From Gammaproteobacteria bacterium (GTDB lineage: Bacteria > Pseudomonadota > Gammaproteobacteria > GCA-001735895): 16,430 bases of DNA. The DNA lies in the NCBI GenBank assembly GCA_003231795.1, contig QIJI01000219.1:1-16430 (forward strand), given 5' to 3'. How positions within the stretch are numbered: the stretch's first letter is position 1; each line of letters starts with the position of its first letter. The notes under the pieces are model-generated. The model saw nothing but the letters and a program-made list of their open reading frames with translations, did not search any database and was not told where the DNA came from. Below, one piece after another: positions 1 to 6,992 of the stretch. The translations under genes were made by a program, and so were the position numbers.

Positions 1-1
1 G

Positions 2-1033
2 AAAAACTGGGCCGCCCCCTGGACCAACGAAGAACAAACCGTTTTCACGCCGCTAAATGATTACACCGCTACAGTAATCGGCAGTGTTCGGGATGGCATC
101 GATTTCAGGCGCATCCTGTGGGATGACATACTTTACGTCGGTAACGTCGGTGGAATCAGTCCATACGCTAACAACAACAACGATCATTACGAAGACCTCG
201 AAGCACTGGGACCGGTTACCGGTAACCTCGCTGACAGCAATATTTTACAGGGCGTTAGTCAAAGCGCAGTAACCCAGAGCGCTGCTTCGTCCGCCCCAAC
301 TGATATAGGAGTTCCGAGCAACGCAACCGCCGGTATCATGACCAGCCGTGCCGCCTCGATGGCTTTTTTCTCGGATGGTACCAATCGTGCGATGTTTCGT
401 TTCACCTTGATGAATCAGATGTGTACCGACCTTGAGCCGCTCAAGGACGTATCGCGCACCCCTGACCGGGTGCGTCAGGATGTTTCGCGCAGCCCGGGTG
501 GGGACAGCCGCATATTTCTCAATTCATGTGTCGGATGCCATGCTGGTATGGACGGCATGGCGGGTGCGTTCGCGAATTTTGAGTGGCAATACGCAGGTGA
601 CGACAAATCAACCGGCTTCATTGAGCACACCCCAGGCGTCGTTTCCCTCAAACACCTGATCAATCCCAGTAATTTCGAAGACGGCTACATCACAACTGGT
701 AATAGTTGGGTCAATTACTGGCGTAACGGGCAGAACTGGTTACTGGGCTGGGGCCCTGCGGTTAATCCCGACAGCCAGGGAAATGAAACCGGCAATGGTG
801 CCAGGGCGCTGGGGCAGGAACTCGCCAACAGCCAGGCTTTTGCGCAATGCCAGGTAGACAAGGTTTTTGAAACAGTCTGCCTGCGCGGCCCTTCGGAGTT
901 TATCAATGATATTGCGGGCGGAGTCCAGGACCGCGTCACCCGTGACAGCATTGTCGGCAGATTCACTTCAACTTATAACTACAACATGCGCGAAGTATTT
1001 ACCGATGTTGCCGCACATTGCAGAGGGAGCTAG
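2..1033 (+). CDS. CxxCH (cytochrome c-like) protein, DUF1588/DUF1585-like C-terminal part, 5' truncated
   Basis: The reading frame is open from the left edge of the window to the TAG at 1031-1033, so this is the C-terminal 343 residues of a longer protein whose start lies outside. A single haem-binding type motif, CVGCH, is encoded at 527-541. The segment before it (GIMTSRAASMAFF, then MNQMC and a run of polar residues) and the tail (SQAFAQCQVDKVFETVC) follow the pattern of the DUF1588 and DUF1585 domains of planctomycete-type cytochrome proteins, in which a CxxCH lies between them. I recognise this by pattern only. A covalently bound haem c would place the protein in the periplasm or on the outer surface. 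It ends 4 bp before the next gene, a lipoprotein that also carries CxxCH motifs, so the two are almost certainly co-transcribed. An in-frame ATG at 338 is internal and not a credible start. The CxxCH is certain; the family assignment is moderate. Confidence 0.72.
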   Translation, partial: KNWAAPWTNEEQTVFTPLNDYTATVIGSVRDGIDFRRILWDDILYVGNVGGISPYANNNNDHYEDLEALGPVTGNLADSNILQGVSQSAVTQSAASSAPTDIGVPSNATAGIMTSRAASMAFFSDGTNRAMFRFTLMNQMCTDLEPLKDVSRTPDRVRQDVSRSPGGDSRIFLNSCVGCHAGMDGMAGAFANFEWQYAGDDKSTGFIEHTPGVVSLKHLINPSNFEDGYITTGNSWVNYWRNGQNWLLGWGPAVNPDSQGNETGNGARALGQELANSQAFAQCQVDKVFETVCLRGPSEFINDIAGGVQDRVTRDSIVGRFTSTYNYNMREVFTDVAAHCRGS

Positions 1034-1037
1034 CATC

Positions 1038-3662
1038 ATGTCGACTCACAATATGTCTAACAATCGCTCCCTGATTCGTGCTTTTCTCGCGCTCAGCGTG
1101 GTATTTTTGCTGGCCGCCTGTGAAGGCGCCAGTACGGTTAACAACCCCGATTTTAACAGCGGCGACGGCAGCTATTCCGGACCACCCGCCAGAACCGCTG
1201 ATATTCGCTCGTTTCAGCTCAATTTCTGGGATTTTTTGAAAGAAGAAAATCGCTGTGGAACCTGTCATGGTAACAATCAGACTCCAGTATTTGTTGACCT
1301 GTCAGATGTTAACGCGGCCTACTCGGTAGCAGTGCAATATGTCAACCTGACCGATCCCGGGGCTTCGTCTATCGTGGCCAAAGCCGCGACCGGCCACCAG
1401 TGCTGGCTGGGTCAGGCTAACGGTGCAGCCTGTGCCGCTAATATCGAGCAAATGATTAGTAACTGGGCCACCGACTCGAACATAACATCATCGCGCGTGA
1501 TCCAGTTGTCCGCTCCGACGATCAGGGATCCAGGCGACGCCAAGTCATTCCCGCCCTCGGCCCTTACACCGGGTGTTCTGAACGGTTCAACCTTTGCGGG
1601 TACCGTGCACCCGATTCTGGTTGCCAATTGTCAGAACTGCCATCAGGAAACCGCGACACCGCTGCCAATAGCGCCATTTTTTGCCAATGACGACCCGGAA
1701 AGCTCTTTCCAGGCGGCCAAGCCGAAAATGAATATCGATGATCCGTCATTGTCGCGTTTCGTGGTTCGCCTGCGCGATGAGGCCCATAACTGCTGGACTG
1801 ATTGTGCTGACGACTTTGTTACCATGCAGGATGCCATTGCCACCTTTGCCGATGGCATCGAGCCCACCGCAATCGATCCTGCGCTGATTACCAGTAAAGC
1901 GCTCTTTCTGACCGACGGTATTCTTGCCGCCGGCGGGAACCGCCATGAAAGCAACATGTTTGCGATCTGGGAATTCAGGCAAAGCGGCGGCAATCTGGCT
2001 TTCGATACCAGTGGTATCGATCCATCAATCACGTTACAAATCAGGGACTCCTTCCAATGGTTGGGCGGCTACGGGCTGGATCTGACCAATGGTTACGCCT
2101 TCGCCAGCAATTTTGACAGCGTCAAGTTGAAAACCTTTATCGAGGCAACTGGCGAATACGCGATCGAAGCCTGGGTTATCCCGGCAAACGTAACTCAGCA
2201 AAACGCCAATATCCTCGGCTATACCGGCGGTGGAGCGAAAAATTTCTCGCTCGGCCAGGAATTGTACAATTATGAATTCTACAATCGCATTGACGACCCT
2301 GATCCGTTAACGCTGACCGGCCAACCCCTGTACACCACCGGTGACAGTAATGAGGAACTGCTACAGTCGAGCCTGCAGCACATTGTCGCAAACTACGACC
2401 CGATTGACGGGCGTAGTCTATACATCAACGGACAACTTGTTGAAGACCCCAACGCTCTCGGCGTCTCACTGGAAAGGAATCCCGGGCCGACGAGCCTCGG
2501 TATCGTGTGGAACAATAACTTCTCGTTTGTAATCGGTGGCGAAATTGGTGGACCCGCTGCCAATGACTGGGACGGACAGATCCGACTGATTGCTATCCAC
2601 AATCGCACCCTGAGCGCGGCACAGGTGTTACAGAACTTTGATGTCGGTGTGGGTGAAAAATTCTTCATGTTGTTCTACGTCGGAGACCGGATCGGAATTC
2701 CCGAATCTTATATCCTGTTCGAAGTCTCGCAATTCGATAGTTACAGCTATTTATTCAGCACGCCGACGTTCATCAACCTTGACCCGGACTGGACTCCTGT
2801 ATCGATTCCGATTCGCGGTCTGCGTATTGGTATCAACGGTAAAGAGGCGAACGCCGGTCAAGCCTTTGCAAACCTTGATACCACGGTTAATGCAGGTGCT
2901 TACGATCCACAGTTTGGACAGGTACTCTCGCCAATCGGAACCATTATTGCGCTGGAAAAAAGCGCCACTACCGATGAATTTTTCCTGACTTTCGAATTGC
3001 TGGGTACCCAATCCAATGCCTTTGTCGACCCACAGCCACCAGCGCCGGCACCGCCAGTTGATCCTGCAACCCCTGTGGTCTCGGACATCGGTTTTCGAAC
3101 TTTTGAGGAAATCAACGCGTCTATTTCAGTGCTCACCGGCATACCGGTAACCAATCCGCTAATCGATAGCGTTTACGACGACTACATCCAGCAGCTACCG
3201 TCTACTGAAGCGTTCGATGCTTTTCTGCCATCGCACCAGATGGCGGTTGCACAGCTCGCGCTGACGTCCTGTAGTGTACTGGTTGATACCAATCAGGCCT
3301 ATTTTGCGCCCTTTGTTTTCAGCGCTCTCGAAGACGAAACCGTGGCCTTTGATACCGCGACCAAGCGAAATCAGATAATTAATCCTTTGCTGGCTGCAGT
3401 GACAAATTACGACGGTACGCAAAACCTGACCTCGCAACCCATCGAATCGGATTTACGTGATATGTTCGGGTCAAATGCGCAGGTGGCTCTGGATCCAGTC
3501 CTTCTGCCGGGCATTCAATACGATAGCTTGATCAGTCATCTAATAGCGAATTGTACGGAGAACTTGCCCACCACTGATTGCAACTCCAGTGCTCGTACCG
3601 AACAAATCGTTAAAGCTGTCTGCGCATCCGCAGTTGGCGGCGCGGTTACACTAGTACAATAG
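1038..3662 (+). CDS. LamG-domain lipoprotein with two CxxCH haem motifs
   Basis: This 874-aa protein starts at ATG 1038, preceded by a strong AGGGAG at 1024-1029 with 8-nt spacing. The frame stays open upstream but runs inside the previous gene. Residues 10-27 are a hydrophobic signal ending in the lipobox LAAC, so Cys28 should be lipidated and the protein anchored to a membrane. CGTCH at residues 73-77 and CQNCH at 198-202 are classic c-type haem attachment sites. Residues about 345-540 look like a LamG/concanavalin-type jelly roll: EAWVIP, then a C-terminal strand DGQIRLIAIHNRTLSAAQV. Such domains bind glycans or protein surfaces. A Pro-rich linker at about 663-680 leads to a C-terminal domain of about 190 residues with several Cys, which I do not recognise. 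It sits between another CxxCH protein and a Tat-exported DUF1501-like protein, which suggests a surface redox complex. Electron-transfer partners are unknown. Confidence 0.82.
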   Translation: MSTHNMSNNRSLIRAFLALSVVFLLAACEGASTVNNPDFNSGDGSYSGPPARTADIRSFQLNFWDFLKEENRCGTCHGNNQTPVFVDLSDVNAAYSVAVQYVNLTDPGASSIVAKAATGHQCWLGQANGAACAANIEQMISNWATDSNITSSRVIQLSAPTIRDPGDAKSFPPSALTPGVLNGSTFAGTVHPILVANCQNCHQETATPLPIAPFFANDDPESSFQAAKPKMNIDDPSLSRFVVRLRDEAHNCWTDCADDFVTMQDAIATFADGIEPTAIDPALITSKALFLTDGILAAGGNRHESNMFAIWEFRQSGGNLAFDTSGIDPSITLQIRDSFQWLGGYGLDLTNGYAFASNFDSVKLKTFIEATGEYAIEAWVIPANVTQQNANILGYTGGGAKNFSLGQELYNYEFYNRIDDPDPLTLTGQPLYTTGDSNEELLQSSLQHIVANYDPIDGRSLYINGQLVEDPNALGVSLERNPGPTSLGIVWNNNFSFVIGGEIGGPAANDWDGQIRLIAIHNRTLSAAQVLQNFDVGVGEKFFMLFYVGDRIGIPESYILFEVSQFDSYSYLFSTPTFINLDPDWTPVSIPIRGLRIGINGKEANAGQAFANLDTTVNAGAYDPQFGQVLSPIGTIIALEKSATTDEFFLTFELLGTQSNAFVDPQPPAPAPPVDPATPVVSDIGFRTFEEINASISVLTGIPVTNPLIDSVYDDYIQQLPSTEAFDAFLPSHQMAVAQLALTSCSVLVDTNQAYFAPFVFSALEDETVAFDTATKRNQIINPLLAAVTNYDGTQNLTSQPIESDLRDMFGSNAQVALDPVLLPGIQYDSLISHLIANCTENLPTTDCNSSARTEQIVKAVCASAVGGAVTLVQ

Positions 3663-3672
3663 GAACCTAGAA

Positions 3673-5361
3673 ATGGCCAGATTCAAGAAAAACCAGAACC
3701 TGCACCCCGACGCCCCGCTGCTGTTTGAAGATCACGGGCGCCCGGTTACTCGACGCGAATTTATTCGTCAGGGCATGATGGCCGGTTCCGCAACTATTGC
3801 AACGGGAAGCCTGTTCAACCTGATCCAGCCGAACGCTGCGATGGCAGCGATAGCACCCGATCTGGAAGCCCTGCAAGCTCAGATTGGCTGTTCTCTGGTG
3901 CCTAGCGGTGCCGGTACCAGCGTACCGTTTATCTGCTTCGATCTGGCTGGCGGTGCGAACCTGGCAGGTTCCAATGTGTTGGTTGGCCAGGGTGCCGGGC
4001 AAATGGACCTTTTATCAACCGCAGGCTATAGCAGCCTCGGTTTACCGGGAGACATGTTACCGGGTCAGGTTCAGTCTGCGTCCGGGAATCCGAACACATT
4101 GAATCTGAGTCAGGGAGTCGGTGGCGCTGTCCTGGATAATTTCACCAATGCAGAACTGAATTTGATTTTTCATTCTGACAGTCCGATGTTGCTCGGAATC
4201 CTTGAGCGTGCAATTACGGCAGTCGCAAGCGGCAGAATTGACGGTTGTGTCATTCCAGCACGCTCTGATAATGACACCGGCAACAATCCCCACAATCCGA
4301 TGTACGGACTGGCTATAGCTGGCTCACGCGGCAGTGTTGTCGACCTGATTGGCTCGCGTTCCAGCATTTCGGGTGGTAATTCGATGGCACCGGCGATGCA
4401 TATCAACCCGGTATTTCAACCGACCAAGGTCGATCGTCCCAGCGATGTTACCGGTATGGTCGATATTGGAGATTTAACTACCATACTGGGTCCTGACGAC
4501 GTGACTGCGGTGATGGAGTCAATCTCCCGGGTCACTCACAAAAAACTTCAGTTGGGTACCATCGAGACCGGCCTGACTAACGATGACATTATCAAAGACC
4601 TGATTCGTTGTAATTACCTGAAAGCCGCCGACATCACCAATCGCTTCGCCAATACCGAAGTTAACCCGAGCCTGGATACCAACATCGTTGGTCCAACCGG
4701 AATTTTTACTACCGCAGAATTTAACGGCAGTAGCGAATTTCGCAAAACAGCCTCGGTCATGAAAATGGTCATGGAAGGCTATGCTGCTGGAGGCTGTATC
4801 ACTATGGGTGGTTATGACTACCATACGGGTGACCGTAACACCGGCGAAAATCGTGACCTGCGTGCCGGTCGCTGCATCGGAGCTTGCCTCGAATATGCTG
4901 CCCTCCTCGACAAACCTTTGATGGTTTACGTGTTCAGCGATGGTTCGGTATTCAGCAACGGTTCACCGGATGACTCGGCCAATGCCGGCGTGGGCACTCC
5001 TGGAGTTGTTCTCGGTGGTGGTGGCAAAGGCGAATGGACCGGTGACAGTTCGTCCACCGCCTGCTCTTTCTTCCTTGCCTACGATCCGGTTAACAACATA
5101 ACCACCTGGGACAACGATCCAGCAGTAGAACTGCGCCGCCAAATCGGACAGATGAGCGCAAGCGCTTCGGTCGTAACCTCGGCAAACCCGGCGGCCAACA
5201 ACGTCAACCTGCTGGTTAATATGGTTCTGCTGAATTACATGGCCCTGAATGGTTCGATTTCGCCAGGCGATTTATCTGCCTATACCAACGCTTTCCCGAA
5301 TCACGGACTCGGTGTCGATCTGGAAAATTACATAGCCTTCGGCCAGATCTTGCCGCCCTAG
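3673..5361 (+). CDS. Tat-exported DUF1501-like protein
   Basis: This 562-aa protein starts at ATG 3673, with AGGA at 3661-3664. A twin-arginine motif TRREFIRQG (Arg27-Arg28) is followed by a weakly hydrophobic stretch and an Ala-rich cleavage region (NAAMAA, about 54-59), so the folded protein is probably exported by Tat. The segment from GYDYH (380-384) through an Arg- and Gly-rich helix to KPLMVYVFSDGSVFSNG matches the layout of the DUF1501 family: a YDxH motif, a long helix, then a strand ending in a polar metal-site-like turn. DUF1501 proteins belong to the alkaline phosphatase/sulfatase-like superfamily and are often encoded next to DUF1588/DUF1592-type cytochromes, as here. The enzymatic activity is unknown. 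Long Gly/Asn/Ser-rich stretches suit an extracytoplasmic protein. It is co-oriented with the LamG lipoprotein (10-bp gap) and apbE (18-bp gap). Confidence 0.72.
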   Translation: MARFKKNQNLHPDAPLLFEDHGRPVTRREFIRQGMMAGSATIATGSLFNLIQPNAAMAAIAPDLEALQAQIGCSLVPSGAGTSVPFICFDLAGGANLAGSNVLVGQGAGQMDLLSTAGYSSLGLPGDMLPGQVQSASGNPNTLNLSQGVGGAVLDNFTNAELNLIFHSDSPMLLGILERAITAVASGRIDGCVIPARSDNDTGNNPHNPMYGLAIAGSRGSVVDLIGSRSSISGGNSMAPAMHINPVFQPTKVDRPSDVTGMVDIGDLTTILGPDDVTAVMESISRVTHKKLQLGTIETGLTNDDIIKDLIRCNYLKAADITNRFANTEVNPSLDTNIVGPTGIFTTAEFNGSSEFRKTASVMKMVMEGYAAGGCITMGGYDYHTGDRNTGENRDLRAGRCIGACLEYAALLDKPLMVYVFSDGSVFSNGSPDDSANAGVGTPGVVLGGGGKGEWTGDSSSTACSFFLAYDPVNNITTWDNDPAVELRRQIGQMSASASVVTSANPAANNVNLLVNMVLLNYMALNGSISPGDLSAYTNAFPNHGLGVDLENYIAFGQILPP

Positions 5362-5379
5362 TCCGGAAGATCCCAAATC

Positions 5380-6396
5380 ATGGGATGTAACCGGGTGGGA
5401 AATCCTTCCAGCTTGCTCCGTGTTCTTGCTTGCACGTTTTTACTGCTGTCAGGCCTGTACTCCAGAGTAGCTATTGCAGAATGGTATCAGCAGCAGCGCG
5501 ATATCATGGGCACCCGGATTTCGATCGAACTGTGGCATAAGGACGCGGCTCAGGCGAAACTTTGCAGCGACCAGGTTTTTGCTGAGATGAATCGTATCGA
5601 TTCACTGATGAGTTCCTATAAGGAATCCAGCGAACTTTCCCGCATTAACAACAACGCGGCTATTAGCTCGGTCGAAATCAGCGATGAAATGGGGGCCATG
5701 ATCAGTAAATCGCTCTATTTTTCGGATTTATCCAATGGCGCGTTCGATATTACCTATGCCAGCATCGGCTACGCCTACGACTACCGTAAATCTTTGCAAC
5801 CGAGCGCGCAGTCGATTGCGCAAAAGCTGCCATCGATCGACTATCGCCATATCGAGCTAAACGGTAACAGCATTCGCTTCGCGGATAGCGGTGTGCGTAT
5901 CGACCTTGGCGGGATTGCCAAAGGTTATGCAGTGGACCGGGCCATCGACATCATCAGCGGCTGCGGTATTAGCGAGGCCATGGTTAGCGCCGGCGGGGAT
6001 AGTCGTATCATCGGCGACCGCCGTGGACGTTCCTGGATCATCGGTATTCAGAACCCGCGTGACCCCGACGGAATCGCGTTGCGCCTTCCGTTGAGCGATA
6101 GTGCGATTTCGACTTCCGGAGATTATCAGCGATTTTTCATCGAAAATGGCCAACGCGTACATCACATCATAAATCCGGACACCGGTCGTTCGGCCGCCGC
6201 GAGCTGGAGTGCTACCGTTACCGGCCCGGATGCCATGACAACTGACGCTTTATCTACTACTATTTTTGTACTGGGTGCGGTTAAGGGAATCGCACTGATC
6301 GAAAACCTGGACGGTATCGATGCGATAATCATTGATAACAATGGAAAAGTTCACTATTCGTCCGGTTTCCAACCACCTGAAGCAGAAGGACAATAA
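5380..6396 (+). CDS. apbE: FAD:protein FMN transferase (ApbE family)
   Basis: This 338-aa protein has every hallmark of ApbE, which cleaves FAD and attaches FMN to a Ser or Thr of extracytoplasmic target proteins. It has MGTRIS (43-48), SSYKESSELSRIN (78-90), DLGGIAKGYAVD (175-186), SAGGDSRI (203-210), the HHIINPDTG loop (261-269), and TDALST with D289 and T293 as the usual metal-binding residues. The catalytic set looks intact and the length is normal. Residues 12-33 form a signal peptide with probable cleavage AIA/EW. A Cys at 18 lies at the start of the hydrophobic stretch, so a lipoprotein is less likely. The start ATG 5380 has GGAAGA at 5365-5370. As the last gene of the redox module, it suggests that a flavoprotein works with the CxxCH proteins. 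I found no convincing flavinylation motif in the neighbouring proteins, so the substrate may be encoded elsewhere. Confidence 0.95.
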   Translation: MGCNRVGNPSSLLRVLACTFLLLSGLYSRVAIAEWYQQQRDIMGTRISIELWHKDAAQAKLCSDQVFAEMNRIDSLMSSYKESSELSRINNNAAISSVEISDEMGAMISKSLYFSDLSNGAFDITYASIGYAYDYRKSLQPSAQSIAQKLPSIDYRHIELNGNSIRFADSGVRIDLGGIAKGYAVDRAIDIISGCGISEAMVSAGGDSRIIGDRRGRSWIIGIQNPRDPDGIALRLPLSDSAISTSGDYQRFFIENGQRVHHIINPDTGRSAAASWSATVTGPDAMTTDALSTTIFVLGAVKGIALIENLDGIDAIIIDNNGKVHYSSGFQPPEAEGQ

Positions 6397-6413
6397 AATT
6401 CGCGCGCGAATTT
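6396..6413. promoter_or_regulatory. 18-bp perfect palindrome between apbE and the motor operon
   Basis: The sequence AAATTCGCGCGCGAATTT is its own reverse complement. It begins on the last base of the apbE stop codon and ends 12 bp before the ATG of the 188-aa protein. In DNA it could be an operator for a dimeric regulator. In RNA it can fold into a 7-bp stem with a CGCG loop. No T-run follows it, so it is a poor intrinsic terminator. It marks the boundary between the redox genes and the motor genes. Confidence 0.5.
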
Positions 6414-6425
6414 AGCAAACTTTAT

Positions 6426-6992
6426 ATGAAAAATATTAGCCTTATTGCATTGATACTGTACAGCCTGTTAAACCCGCTTTGGGCGCAGGAAAGCGATGTA
6501 ACCGAATCCGATGTGAGCGCAGCCGAAGACGAGGCGGCAGCCGGGGACGAATCACTCGATTCCAGCATCGAAGCGCTGAAAAAGGAAGTGCTGTCGTTAA
6601 ATCGTGATTTGTTTATTCTCGAGGAAGACCTGTTATTCCCGGCGAATACCCAGTTCAGTATCTTCCTCTCGATGAACGCCGGGTCGCTGTTTGCTCTCGA
6701 TTCGGTTCAAATCAAAATCGATGATAAAAATATTTCCAATCATCTCTATACGGAACGCGAACTGGGTGCCCTTAAACGCGGCGGCGTACAACGTCTGTAT
6801 ATCGGTAACCTGCCTTCCGGTGAACATGAAATTATCGCCATTTTTACCGGAATCGGTCCCAAGGGTCGCGACTACCGACGCGGTGAAACCGTCATCATTG
6901 AAAAAACCACCGAGCCCCAATTTGTGGAATTCATCATCACCGATGACAGTAGCAAAGAACAACCTGAATTCGATGTACGAGTCTGGGAATAG
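6426..6992 (+). CDS. Exported coiled-coil protein of unknown function, first gene of the motor operon
   Basis: This 188-aa protein has a signal peptide (hydrophobic residues 4-18, cleavage LWA/Q after residue 20). An acidic stretch (about 22-48) and a predicted coiled coil (about 46-66, LKKEVLSLNRDLFILEEDLL) follow, then a beta-rich domain. The beta-rich part, with an IKIDDKNIS strand pair, GVQRLYIGNLPSGEHEIIAIFTG and a charged last strand, looks like a small immunoglobulin-like or PEGA-like fold. I infer this from the strand pattern only. It should be periplasmic. No Shine-Dalgarno is visible before ATG 6426, and the palindrome lies just upstream. The last 20 bp overlap the start of the TPR protein, which argues for a tightly coupled operon and a shared task with the motor. 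I do not recognise a named family. Confidence 0.75.
   Translation: MKNISLIALILYSLLNPLWAQESDVTESDVSAAEDEAAAGDESLDSSIEALKKEVLSLNRDLFILEEDLLFPANTQFSIFLSMNAGSLFALDSVQIKIDDKNISNHLYTERELGALKRGGVQRLYIGNLPSGEHEIIAIFTGIGPKGRDYRRGETVIIEKTTEPQFVEFIITDDSSKEQPEFDVRVWE

Noticed and set aside
867..1037. Upstream open extension of the LamG lipoprotein gene
   Set aside because: It lies inside the preceding CDS and would bury the signal peptide. ATG 1038 has a strong AGGGAG and puts the lipobox at a normal position.
1119..1136. EGAST after the lipidated Cys as an ApbE flavinylation site
   Set aside because: It lacks the leading Asp and the S/T-G-A-T order, and lies at the lipid anchor where a flavin domain is unlikely.
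6691..6972. 94-codon upstream extension of the first TPR gene
   Set aside because: It overlaps the 188-aa gene in another frame. ATG 6973 gives a signal peptide.
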